Shown here piece after piece: positions 26,391-34,146 of a stretch of DNA of 64,000 bases (position 1 is the first letter of the stretch; every line of letters starts with the position of its first letter). The notes beneath the pieces are model-generated. The model was not told the origin of the DNA. It saw only the letters and a list, made by a program, of their open reading frames with translations, and did no database searches. The position numbers and the translations under genes were made by a program. This DNA comes from Mycobacterium shimoidei (GTDB lineage: Bacteria > Actinomycetota > Actinomycetes > Mycobacteriales > Mycobacteriaceae), in the NCBI GenBank assembly GCA_002101905.1, contig LQPU01000016.1, positions 58,113-122,112 of the forward strand, in the 5' to 3' direction.

Positions 26391-26723
26391 CTAATCCGAT
26401 GCGGGCAGGCCGGCCATCTGCCGGTCAATCTCCTCGCCCAGCGGTTCGTCGGTGCCGACATAGGCACGAGCGGCGGCGCCCAAAGCCTGCGCGTAGCCAC
26501 TAGCTTCAGCTTTGGCTGCTGGGCGGTCCGCAACCAGGGGAGCCACAGAGCTGGTTACGTGGGCTGCGATGGCCGTCGACAGCGGATCGGTACCAGCCGG
26601 AGAGACTGGTTGGGGCGCGTCGGGGATCGCGCTGGCAGCGCTCAGCAACTCTTGTCCCACACAGGAAAGAGCCCTGGCCTTGACTCGCAAATTAAGCACC
26701 GCCACCAGCACCTCGCGTCGCAT
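26391..26723 (-). CDS. EspC-like (DUF2580/PE-like) type VII secretion-associated protein
   Basis: A roughly 110-residue helical protein resembling the ESX EspC family: LNLRVKARALSCVGQELLSA, a PVSPAGTDPLSTAIAAHV turn region, and a second helix ending AARAYVGTDEPLGEEID, where Y88-V-G-T-D92 fits the YxxxD/E type VII export signal. ATG 26723 has no strong SD and GTG codons at about 26711 or 26702 are possible. It lies 3 bp upstream of the WxG-domain hydrolase, the arrangement expected for partners exported as a heterodimer. No ESX core genes are nearby. Confidence 0.65.
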   Translation of the reverse strand: MRREVLVAVLNLRVKARALSCVGQELLSAASAIPDAPQPVSPAGTDPLSTAIAAHVTSSVAPLVADRPAAKAEASGYAQALGAAARAYVGTDEPLGEEIDRQMAGLPASD

Positions 26724-26820
26724 ACTTCGTGTGGCAAATATACCCAACCGTCAGCCACCTCCGGCGCACCAAATTGTCGCCACAACCAAGGTGGGACGGT
26801 CACCTTGGCCCGTGGTTTGT

Positions 26821-27090
26821 CTATGTCCCCAGCGTCGGCGCAATCAGATCGCGCACCCGTTGGGCGTATCCGTATTCGATCCGTTCGATCTCGGCAACCA
26901 TCCGCTTGACGCGATCCTCATAGACGACGGCCTGTTCGACGCGCGATGTTTTCGGCTACTAGTTGCACTCGGATATCGGGGTCGCCAGTGCTGTACAGGG
27001 TTAGCCAGTCCGTGATTGCGGTGGCGGTGAATCGTTGGCCACCTGGTAGCTTTCGGATTGCAGCCGGGCCAGATCGGCCGGGCGCACCTA
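26821..27090 (-). pseudogene. Unidentified gene remnant with internal frameshifts
   Basis: Within the 1-kb stretch without intact genes (26724-27728). Reading the minus strand, three frames give consecutive coherent pieces: DLARLQSESYQVA, then FTATAITDWLTLYSTGDPDI and RVQLVAENIA, then VEQAVVYEDRVKRMVAEIER and IEYGYAQRVRDLIAPTLGT ending at TAG (26821-26823). Smooth protein-like composition broken by frame changes near 26955 and 27070 suggests a decayed gene. I do not recognise the family. Confidence 0.45.
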
Positions 27091-27116
27091 CCGCCCACCC
27101 CCGCCAGCGGTAGCAA

Positions 27117-27262
27117 AGCCCGCTGCCCACACGGAAAACCCTTATGGTGCAACACAGTTCACCACGCCGATTATCCGGTTCGGGCAGCCGCTGTGCGCCG
27201 ACTGTTATGACTACACCGGGCATGTGCTGTTCAATTGGCACGCCCCGGAACTGTGGCGCGCT
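27117..27262 (+). pseudogene. Fragment of an actinobacterial replication initiator (RepSA-like)
   Basis: The plus strand encodes ARCPHGKPLWCNTVHHADYPV in one frame (from 27118) and, after a frame change near 27178, GQPLCADCYDYTGHVLFNWH and APELWRA (27182-27262). CPHG...GQPLCxDCYDYxGHVLxNxHAxELWR is the hallmark of replication initiator proteins of actinobacterial integrative elements, plasmids and some phages. Only about 48 codons remain, so this is a relic. It abuts a 13E12/DUF222 remnant on the other strand. Confidence 0.65.
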
Positions 27263-27619
27263 CTGTTCCACCCGGCGCTTCACCGTAACCATGGTGTGGG
27301 CATTGGCCGATGACCAGCCAAGCTTCCAGGTCACCACCGCCGCCAGCGAGCGCGCACCGGTTATCCCCCACAGCCCGTCGCGATACAACTCCGCGGCAAT
27401 CTGCACAATGCGCCCATCAATCGCATTGCGCTGACCAGCCAACTCCGCTAACTCCTCTGACAACACCTCCAACCGCTCAGCCGGGCGAACCCCCGCAGCA
27501 GGCGATGCAATCGAGGACAAAACCGCATCATCACACCCGGGTACGACAATTACCCCCGCCGATCCACTGCGAGCTCCGAATCCGCGACTTTGCCGCTGGG
27601 CGTTGAGCCGAAATTCCAC
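27262..27619 (-). pseudogene. 13E12 repeat (DUF222/HNH) family remnant
   Basis: The minus strand holds the N-terminal DUF222 region of the 13E12 family: RLEVLSEELAELAGQRNAID, GRIVQIAAELYRDGLWGITG, ARSLAAVVTWKLGWSSANAH and TMVTVKRRVEQ (27475 down to about 27265). The protein-coding similarity ends exactly where the replication-initiator fragment begins on the opposite strand. The C-terminal HNH nuclease half (about 300 residues) is missing. M. tuberculosis also has a 13E12 gene (Rv1128c) in the Rv1127c-Rv1131 neighbourhood, but not at this junction. Confidence 0.7.
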
Positions 27620-27728
27620 GACGCCAGTACACGTATTCGATACACGTCGTATGCCTGTAGCTGGTCGGCGATGACCGAATTATCTCCAGTCGTTGTTGCG
27701 CACCGCTGCGCGGCGTTAGTCTTTGCCG

Positions 27729-28697
27729 ATGATCGCGGGCGATAAGGCGCCTGACTTCACGCTGTTCGATCACACCGGTCGGCCTCGGACGCTGTCCACG
27801 TTCCTTTCTGACGGGCCGGTGGTGCTGTTCTTCTTCCCATTAGCCTCTTCACCGATCTGTACAGCGCAGGCGTGTCATTTCCGGGACCTGAGCGACGAAT
27901 TTGCCAAGGTGGGCGCACATCGGGTGGGGATCAGCACGGATGCCGTCGACAAACAGGCCCACTTCGCCCAGCAGCGCTCGTTCGACTATCCGCTGCTCTC
28001 CGACGCGGACGGCGTGGTGTCCGAGCTGTTCGGAGTACGCCGAGGCAGGCTCGCCAAGCTGCATAGATCCGTCGTGGCGCGTGATGAAGCCCGGCGTGGC
28101 CAGCACAGCCGACGCCGCGGCCTGCTGGCCCGGCTGCTGCCGGTCCGACGGACCACATTCATCATCGACACCGACCGCACCATCCTGAAGGTCGTTTCCA
28201 GCGAGCTGCGCGCATCGGTGCACGCCGACCAGGCCTTATGGTTCCTGCAGAACCGCAACGCGGCGCATGGTTCGTCGCAGTCGGAGGGCACGGTCGAACC
28301 GATCGGCGAATGGTTCACAAAGCCGGAAGCCGTGGACGAGCCGAGCCTGGTCCGGCCGTACGCGCTGAAGGCAGGCGGTACCGACTGTGGGGCCGAACTG
28401 GCACTCGAAACTCCGGTCGAAGCGCTCAACACCACAGCAAAGCCGCCACGCTGGTCGAGGAACGATGTACGAGGCCAGATCCTGACGTGTTGCCGGCAGA
28501 GCCCCTCGGTCGCAGAGATCGCTGCTCGTCTGTCCTTGCCGGTCGGTGCGACGCGGTTCCTGGTCGACGATCTGGTGACCCAGGGTTACCTGCGGGTGCA
28601 CGCTCCCCTCAATGACTCGATGACCATCGACGAAAGACGTGAGCTGATACGAAGGACCCTGCGCGGCCTACGAGCACTCGAGCGGTCAGCCGATTAG
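27729..28697 (+). CDS. Peroxiredoxin (AhpC/TSA, BCP-like) fused to a DUF742 domain
   Basis: A 322-residue protein. Residues 1-~180 are a thioredoxin-fold peroxiredoxin: AGDKAPDFTLFDHTGRPRTL, then PLASSPICTAQACHFRDL with peroxidatic C44 and a possible resolving C49 five residues on, as in BCP/PrxQ enzymes, and TTFIIDTDRTILKV. An Arg-rich insertion (about 115-145) interrupts the domain. Residues about 205-290 match DUF742 (SLVRPYAL...LALETPVEA, QILTCCRQSPSVAEIAARLS, VGATRFLVDDLVTQGYLRVH), normally a separate protein beside roadblock and GTPase genes in actinobacterial conservons. No such genes are here. The frame is continuous. ATG 27729 is chosen; SD is weak. Confidence 0.8.
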   Translation: MIAGDKAPDFTLFDHTGRPRTLSTFLSDGPVVLFFFPLASSPICTAQACHFRDLSDEFAKVGAHRVGISTDAVDKQAHFAQQRSFDYPLLSDADGVVSELFGVRRGRLAKLHRSVVARDEARRGQHSRRRGLLARLLPVRRTTFIIDTDRTILKVVSSELRASVHADQALWFLQNRNAAHGSSQSEGTVEPIGEWFTKPEAVDEPSLVRPYALKAGGTDCGAELALETPVEALNTTAKPPRWSRNDVRGQILTCCRQSPSVAEIAARLSLPVGATRFLVDDLVTQGYLRVHAPLNDSMTIDERRELIRRTLRGLRALERSAD

Positions 28698-28724
28698 CCA
28701 ACGACCAAGTCGACATCGCTCGAC

Positions 28725-28774
28725 CGTGGGCCGTATGTACGAAAATCCCGACGATTGCGTACATATGCCCCACG
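28725..28774. terminator. Strong imperfect hairpin between convergent genes
   Basis: Arms 28725-28741 and 28758-28774 pair over 17 positions with one mismatch and one G-T, including the perfect core TATGTACG/CGTACATA, around a 16-nt loop. It sits between the stop of the peroxiredoxin fusion and the stop of ychF, which converge, so a bidirectional terminator is the simplest reading. There is no U-tract, as is usual in mycobacteria. Confidence 0.6.
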
Positions 28775-28811
28775 CTCGGCGCATCACTGTCGACCTTGCG
28801 CACAGCAGTTG

Positions 28812-29885
28812 CTAGACGTTGAACCGGAATTCCACCACGTCGCCATCGGCCATCACGTAGTCCTTGCCTTCCATCCGGACCTTGCCGGCCGCCTTGGCCG
28901 CGGCCATCGAGCCGGCGGCGATCAGGTCGTCATAGGACACGATCTCGGCTTTGATGAAGCCCTTTTCGAAGTCGCTGTGTATCACCCCGGCCGCCTTCGG
29001 CGCGGTGTCGCCTTGGTGAATGACCCACGCGCGCGCTTCTTTTGGGCCGGCCGTCAAGAACGTCTGCAACTTCAAGGTGTGAAAGCCGGCGCGGGCCAGC
29101 GCGTCGAGGCCGCGCTCGGTCTGCCCGATCGACTCCAGCAGCTCGGCGGCCGACTCGTCATCGAGTTCGGCCAGCTCGGCTTCGATCTTGGCGTCGAGGA
29201 ACACCGCGTCGGCCGGCGCGACGAGCTCGCGTAACTCGGCCTTGCGGGCTTCGTCGGTCAGCACCGCCTCGTCGGCGTTGAAGACGTACAGGAACGGTTT
29301 GGTGGTCAGCAGATTCAGCTCCCGCAACGGCGCTGTGTCCAGCCCGGCCGCGAAAAGGGTTTTGCCGCCGTTCAGCACCTCTTGAGCGGCGAGGGCGGCC
29401 TCGTAGACCGGTTTGCGGTCCTTGTTGTTGCGGGCCTCTTTCTCCAGCCGCGGTACTGCACGTTCGAGTGTTTGCAAATCGGCGAGTATCAACTCGGTCT
29501 CGACGACCTCGATGTCGGATTTGGGGTCGACCTTCCCGGCGACATGGGCTACATCGTCGTCCGAAAACACCCGCACCACTTGGCAAATCGCATCGCACTC
29601 GCGGATATTGGCCAGGAACTTGTTACCCAGTCCGGCCCCCTCGGAAGCGCCTGCCACCAGCCCGGCGATGTCAACGAAGGTCACCGGCGCCGGCACGATC
29701 CGCTCCGAACCGAACATCTCGGCCAGCTTCTCAAGCCGGGGATCAGGCAGCGGGACGACGCCCTCGTTGGGTTCGATCGTGGCAAATGGGTAGTTGGCGG
29801 CCACCACGTCGTTCTTGGTCAACGCGTTGAACAGCGTCGACTTGCCGACGTTCGGCAAACCCACGATCCCCAGGCTCAAGCTCAC
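28812..29885 (-). CDS. ychF: Redox-regulated ribosome-associated ATPase YchF
   Basis: An Obg-family P-loop protein (OLA1/YchF) that binds ribosomes and prefers ATP. The 357-residue protein is full-length and equal in size to M. tuberculosis Rv1112. Motifs: G1 GLPNVGKSTLFNALTKN, G3 DIAGLVAGASEGAGLGNKFL, the NxxE-type specificity loop YVFNADEA, a central coiled coil and the C-terminal TGS domain (LQTFLTAGPKEARAWVI...FEKGFIKAE...VMADGDVVEFRFNV). Start is GTG 29885. Confidence 0.96.
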   Translation of the reverse strand: MSLSLGIVGLPNVGKSTLFNALTKNDVVAANYPFATIEPNEGVVPLPDPRLEKLAEMFGSERIVPAPVTFVDIAGLVAGASEGAGLGNKFLANIRECDAICQVVRVFSDDDVAHVAGKVDPKSDIEVVETELILADLQTLERAVPRLEKEARNNKDRKPVYEAALAAQEVLNGGKTLFAAGLDTAPLRELNLLTTKPFLYVFNADEAVLTDEARKAELRELVAPADAVFLDAKIEAELAELDDESAAELLESIGQTERGLDALARAGFHTLKLQTFLTAGPKEARAWVIHQGDTAPKAAGVIHSDFEKGFIKAEIVSYDDLIAAGSMAAAKAAGKVRMEGKDYVMADGDVVEFRFNV

Positions 29886-29960
29886 AGGGAGCTCAGTCTA
29901 CGGAGCAAGACCGGGCAGGTCTTTACGGGTCTTTCGCTGCCCAGCCGGTACGGTCGACGT

Positions 29961-30965
29961 GTGTCAGCACAGCGGGGAAGACCGGCGGTGACCGCGAGTC
30001 GCCGCTCGATTTACCCGAACCTTCCGGGTGTGCCGTGGTGGGCCGCCGTGGTTGTTGCCGTGACCGCGACCGCCGCCGGTTTCGCGTTCGACGCCGGGTC
30101 GGGCAACAAGGAACTGACCAACGTCTTCTCCGCTCTCTATGTCGTTGGCTGCGTGGTCGCGGTGCTGGCAGTGCAGCAGGCCGGGGTGTTCACCGCGGTC
30201 ATCCAGCCGCCGCTGATCCTGTTCTGCGCGGTTCCCGGCGCGTACTGGTTATTCCACGGCGCCAAAATCACCGGGTTGAAGGATCTGCTGATCAATTGCG
30301 GTTATCCGCTGATCGAGCGGTTCCCGCTGATGCTGTTCACCTCGGCCGGTGTGCTGCTGATCGGCATGATCCGCTGGTATCTCGGCATGTCGGTGCGCTC
30401 GACTGCGTCCGCGGAGGAAGCGAAGACCACCGACACGCCCAAGCCGGGCATCATCGCGAAGTTCGTGACGTTGTTCGGCCGCGACCCCGCCGTACCCGAG
30501 CACACCCGCAAGTCGACCAGAACGCGGCGCACCGAGGCGGCGGGGCGTCCGACGAAGAGCTCCGCGACTCGCGCCGCCAAACGGCCGGCCACTACCCGCA
30601 CACGTCGGCCGGCTCTGGATGAGATGGCAGAGCCCACCCGGCGCCGACGGTCAACGCGCTCCCGCGACGTGGAACCGCCCGAAGCGCCGCGGCGTTCCAG
30701 GGTGCCGCGCGATCCGGATCTGCGGGGCCGACCGCCGCGAGAGATCCGCCGCGAGCCGCATGTGCGTCGCACCCGCGCAACGGGCAGTCCATTCGACCCG
30801 CACGAACCAGACGGTTACGAGCGCGTCAGGCCTGCCGAGCCGCGCCGTCGTTCCCCATCCACCCCATCCAGTGGAAGCGCCACCCACCACCCGATATCGC
30901 GGGTGCGCTATCGCGGAGCCGCCCGCACGGACGACCCGCGCAAGCCATGGGACTACGAGGACTAG
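29961..30965 (+). CDS. Membrane protein with Arg-rich tail (DUF6542-like)
   Basis: A 334-residue protein, the equivalent of Rv1111c. Residues 20-145 hold four hydrophobic segments ([71 protein letters not shown]); residues 175-334 are strongly basic and Arg/Pro-rich, likely disordered and cytoplasmic. GTG 29961 is preceded by TACGGT at the distance of a -10 box for a leaderless mRNA; GTG 29988, with GGGGAAG 7 bp upstream, is an equally good start. The TAG stop is shared with ispH via CTAG (30962-30965). Function unknown. Confidence 0.8.
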   Translation: MSAQRGRPAVTASRRSIYPNLPGVPWWAAVVVAVTATAAGFAFDAGSGNKELTNVFSALYVVGCVVAVLAVQQAGVFTAVIQPPLILFCAVPGAYWLFHGAKITGLKDLLINCGYPLIERFPLMLFTSAGVLLIGMIRWYLGMSVRSTASAEEAKTTDTPKPGIIAKFVTLFGRDPAVPEHTRKSTRTRRTEAAGRPTKSSATRAAKRPATTRTRRPALDEMAEPTRRRRSTRSRDVEPPEAPRRSRVPRDPDLRGRPPREIRREPHVRRTRATGSPFDPHEPDGYERVRPAEPRRRSPSTPSSGSATHHPISRVRYRGAARTDDPRKPWDYED

Positions 30966-31966
30966 CCGGATCGAGCCGGCCGAATCTCCCGGGGTAGGGC
31001 GAACACCAGCGTCTCGTTGGCGGTCGTGACCGGCTGGACGACGTCATATCCGTGCTCGGCCAGCCGCTCGAGCACGCCTCGTACCAGTATTTCGGGCACC
31101 GACGCTCCGGAGGTGACGCCGACGGTGGTGACGCCGTCCAACCAGGCCGGGTCGATGTCGTCGGCGCAGTCGACCAAGTGCGCGGCCGCCGAACCGGCGC
31201 CCAGCGCCACCTCGACGAGCCGCACTGAATTCGACGAGTTCGCCGACCCGACGACGATCACCAGCTCACACTCGGGTGCCATCGCCTTGACCGCGACCTG
31301 GCGGTTCTGGGTCGCGTAGCAGATGTCGTCGCTGGGCGGGTCCTGCAGATTCGGGAAGCGTTTGCGCAGCCGCTGTACGGTTTCCATCGTCTCGTCGACG
31401 CTCAGGGTGGTCTGCGAGAGCCAGATGACCTTGTTCTCGTCGCGGACCCTGACGTTGTCAACGGCCTCGGGTCCGTCCACCAACTGCACGTGGTCGGGAG
31501 CCTCGCCGGCGGTGCCGACGACTTCCTCGTGGCCCTCGTGCCCGATGAGCAGGATGTCGTAGTCGTCACGGGCGAAGCGCTTGGCCTCGTTGTGCACCTT
31601 GGTGACCAGCGGGCAGGTGGCGTCGATCACTCGCAGACCGCGTTCGGCGGCCGAGGTGTGCACGGTCGGCGCCACACCGTGTGCGGAGAACACCACGATG
31701 GCACCCTCGGGCACCTCGTCGGTTTCGTCGACGAAGATCGCTCCCGCTTTGGCGAGGGTGTCCACCACGTGCCGGTTGTGCACGATTTCATGGCGCACAT
31801 ACACCGGTGGGCCGTGCTTTTCCAGCGCGCGTTCGACCGTCTCGACGGCGCGGTCCACGCCCGCGCAGTATCCGCGGGGTTCGGCAAGCAGCACCCGTTT
31901 GCCGGTCGCGGGCTCGACCACCGAACTGGACGCGCCCGGAATCCCCATGTTGACGGTCGGCGGCAT
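30962..31966 (-). CDS. ispH: 4-hydroxy-3-methylbut-2-enyl diphosphate reductase
   Basis: Last enzyme of the MEP isoprenoid pathway: reduces HMBPP to IPP and DMAPP with a [4Fe-4S] cluster. The three cluster cysteines are visible in [25 protein letters not shown] and [11 protein letters not shown], with the E in QTTLSVDET and histidines in VRHEIVHN and SAHGVAP. 334 residues, the size of M. tuberculosis LytB2 (Rv1110). ATG 31966 is chosen over an upstream non-homologous extension. Provides precursors for the Z-FPP synthase further right. Confidence 0.96.
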   Translation of the reverse strand: MPPTVNMGIPGASSSVVEPATGKRVLLAEPRGYCAGVDRAVETVERALEKHGPPVYVRHEIVHNRHVVDTLAKAGAIFVDETDEVPEGAIVVFSAHGVAPTVHTSAAERGLRVIDATCPLVTKVHNEAKRFARDDYDILLIGHEGHEEVVGTAGEAPDHVQLVDGPEAVDNVRVRDENKVIWLSQTTLSVDETMETVQRLRKRFPNLQDPPSDDICYATQNRQVAVKAMAPECELVIVVGSANSSNSVRLVEVALGAGSAAAHLVDCADDIDPAWLDGVTTVGVTSGASVPEILVRGVLERLAEHGYDVVQPVTTANETLVFALPREIRPARSG

Positions 31967-32042
31967 GACAACCAGGGTACTTTCCGACCACACCGCGCAG
32001 CCAGCTTGGAGTTGACCGCAGGTTTAAGGCAGGCTGGGACAC

Positions 32043-32615
32043 ATGGCTACTGCACCGTATGGGGTTCGGTTGCTGGTGGGAGCGGCGACCGTCGCCGTCG
32101 AGGAGACCATAAAGCTGCCGAAGACGATTCTGATGTACCCGATGACACTGGCCAGTCAAGCGGCGCACATCGTCATGAAATTCCAGCAGAACATGGCCGA
32201 ACTGGTGATCAAGGGCGACGCCACCCTGGAGACGATCTTTCCGCCCAAGGACGAGCAGCCGGAGTGGGCGACGTTCGACGAGGACTTGGAAGAGGACCAG
32301 CCGACGGACGCCGCCGACACGGATCGGCGTGCCGAGGGACGGTTTGCGTTGTACTCGACGTCGGACGCCCCCGCCGATCCGCCGACGAAACCAGTGCGCA
32401 CCCACGACAAGAAATCGGCGTCGAACGTGCCGGTGCCGGCCGTGGCGACCGAACTCGACTACGAGTCGCTGACGCTGGCCCAGTTGCGGGCCCGGCTGGC
32501 CACGCTGGACGTCGACGAGCTCGAAGCGCTGCTGGCCTACGAGGAGGCCACCAAGGCGCGCGCGCCGTTCCAGACGTTGCTGGCCAACAGGATTACCCGC
32601 GCGACCGCCAAGTGA
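32043..32615 (+). CDS. Lipid droplet-associated-type protein (Rv1109c family)
   Basis: A 190-residue conserved mycobacterial protein. The N-terminus ([44 protein letters not shown]) is an amphipathic/hydrophobic helix region, the middle is acidic ([20 protein letters not shown]), and the C-terminus has a SAP-like helical motif ([39 protein letters not shown]). As I recall, databases name the family lipid droplet-associated protein, which would fit the amphipathic N-terminus. Its stop overlaps the GTG of xseA, so it is coupled to the exonuclease VII genes; why is unclear. Confidence 0.75.
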   Translation: MATAPYGVRLLVGAATVAVEETIKLPKTILMYPMTLASQAAHIVMKFQQNMAELVIKGDATLETIFPPKDEQPEWATFDEDLEEDQPTDAADTDRRAEGRFALYSTSDAPADPPTKPVRTHDKKSASNVPVPAVATELDYESLTLAQLRARLATLDVDELEALLAYEEATKARAPFQTLLANRITRATAK

Positions 32616-33856
32616 CCCAGCCCGCACCGCCGAACTCGGCCGAAAACCCGTTCCCGGTTCGCGCGGTGGCCATCCGGGTCGCGGGCTGGATCGACAAGCT
32701 GGGCACGGTCTGGGTGGAAGGCCAGCTGACTCAGATCAACCTGCGGCCGGACTCCAAGACCGTGTTCATGGTGCTGCGCGATCCGGCGGCCGACATGTCG
32801 CTGACGGTGACCGCGCCGCGTGACTTGATCCTGGGCGCGCCGGTGAAACTGACCGAAGGTGTGCAGGTGGTGGTCTGCGGTAAGCCCACGTTCTACACCG
32901 GACGGGGCACTTTCTCGTTGCGGCTCAACGAGATTCGTGCGGTCGGCATCGGAGAACTGCTGGCTCGTATTGAGCGGCTGCGCCGGCTGCTCGACGCAGA
33001 AGGGCTTTTCGACGCCCGGCTCAAGCGGCCAATCCCGTTCCTGCCCAGCACAGTTGGGCTGATCACCGGTCGCGCCAGCGCCGCCGAGCACGATGTCACC
33101 ACCGTGGCGACAGGACGCTGGCCGGCGGTGCGCTTCGCGGTTCGCAACACCGCCGTGCAGGGGCCCAACGCGGTTCCGCAGATCGTCGAGGCGCTGTCCG
33201 ACCTGGACGGCGACCCCGATGTGGACGTCATCGTGCTGGCCCGCGGCGGCGGCAGCGTCGAGGACCTGTTGCCGTTTTCTGACGAGACGCTGTGTCGGGC
33301 GATCGCGGCGTGCCGCACCCCGGTGGTGAGTGCGGTTGGTCACGAACCCGACAATCCGTTGTGCGATCTGGTCGCCGATGTGCGCGCCGCGACCCCGACC
33401 GATGCCGCGAAGAAGATCGTGCCGGACACCGCCGCAGAGCAGCAGCTGATCGCCGACCTGCGCCGACGCAGCGCCCAGGCGCTGCGTAACTGGGTGTCCC
33501 GTGAGGAACGCGCGCTGGCGTCGTTGCGCAGCCGCCCGGTGCTGGCGCAGCCGTTGGCCGCGTTGCAAGCCCGCGGCGATGAGATCCACCGCGCCCGCTC
33601 GGCGGTACGCCGGGATATCACCCGGCTCATCGATGTAGAGACCGATCGCGTCGGGCATCTGGCCGCCCGGCTGGCGACGCTGGGGCCTGCCGCCACGCTG
33701 GCCCGCGGCTATGCCGTGGTGCAGACCGTTCCGCCGTCCGGGCCCGCGATGGTCTTGCGCTCGGTCGACGACGCTCCGGCGGGCACCAGGTTGCGGGTGC
33801 GGGTGAGCGACGGAGCCGTCGCGGCGGTGAGCGAGGGACTGACAGATGGCGAGTGA
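32612..33856 (+). CDS. xseA: Exodeoxyribonuclease VII large subunit
   Basis: Large subunit of the bidirectional single-strand DNA exonuclease VII. The 414-residue protein has an N-terminal OB-fold ([34 protein letters not shown]), the catalytic domain ([64 protein letters not shown]) and a C-terminal coiled coil. GTG 32612 overlaps the preceding stop (GTGA); longer frames to the left are not homologous. Followed by xseB with an 11-bp overlap. Confidence 0.96.
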   Translation: MTQPAPPNSAENPFPVRAVAIRVAGWIDKLGTVWVEGQLTQINLRPDSKTVFMVLRDPAADMSLTVTAPRDLILGAPVKLTEGVQVVVCGKPTFYTGRGTFSLRLNEIRAVGIGELLARIERLRRLLDAEGLFDARLKRPIPFLPSTVGLITGRASAAEHDVTTVATGRWPAVRFAVRNTAVQGPNAVPQIVEALSDLDGDPDVDVIVLARGGGSVEDLLPFSDETLCRAIAACRTPVVSAVGHEPDNPLCDLVADVRAATPTDAAKKIVPDTAAEQQLIADLRRRSAQALRNWVSREERALASLRSRPVLAQPLAALQARGDEIHRARSAVRRDITRLIDVETDRVGHLAARLATLGPAATLARGYAVVQTVPPSGPAMVLRSVDDAPAGTRLRVRVSDGAVAAVSEGLTDGE

Positions 33857-34079
33857 TGAGATTAGGGACATTAGTCAGCTGGGGTACGAAGAGTGCCGCG
33901 ACGAGCTGATCGAGGTGGTGCGCCAGCTGGAACAGGGCGGGCTGGACCTCGATACGTCGCTGAAATTGTGGGAAAGAGGCGAACAGCTGGCTAAACGATG
34001 TGAGGACTACTTAGCTGGAGCGCGCAAGCAGGTGGCCGATGCGTTGGCCGCCACCGAGAACGAAGACGCCGATAAATAG
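33846..34079 (+). CDS. xseB: Exodeoxyribonuclease VII small subunit
   Basis: A 77-residue helical protein that binds the XseA coiled coil in multiple copies. Typical sequence: [55 protein letters not shown] lies inside the end of xseA (11-bp overlap), giving balanced synthesis. Confidence 0.95.
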   Translation: MASDEIRDISQLGYEECRDELIEVVRQLEQGGLDLDTSLKLWERGEQLAKRCEDYLAGARKQVADALAATENEDADK

Positions 34080-34115
34080 TTGAATCCTCAAGCAGTTTGA
34101 GCATCCGTGCTCGAA

Positions 34116-34135
34116 ACTGAAACACGTTTCAGTTA
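34116..34135. promoter_or_regulatory. Perfect palindrome matching the KstR operator consensus
   Basis: A 20-bp perfect inverted repeat with 9-bp arms and a 2-bp centre. Its core TGAAACACGTTTCA (34119-34132) fits the published KstR consensus TNNAACNNGTTNNA at every fixed position. It ends 11 bp before the ATG of the 3beta-hydroxysteroid dehydrogenase gene, overlapping the expected transcription start. KstR represses cholesterol catabolism genes in mycobacteria, which agrees with the gene function. Confidence 0.75.
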
Positions 34136-34146
34136 TCCTCTGCGGC

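Noticed and set aside
26724..27728. Intact 13E12 gene or an active mobile element
   Set aside because: HNH half is missing and frames are broken; no integrase, transposase or terminal repeats seen.
29382..29960. Extension of the 30-kb membrane protein gene upstream
   Set aside because: Antisense to ychF and low-complexity; homology begins near 29961.
31490..32611. Extension of xseA by 374 codons upstream
   Set aside because: Runs through antisense ispH and the lipid-droplet-type gene out of frame; XseA homology starts at GTG 32612.
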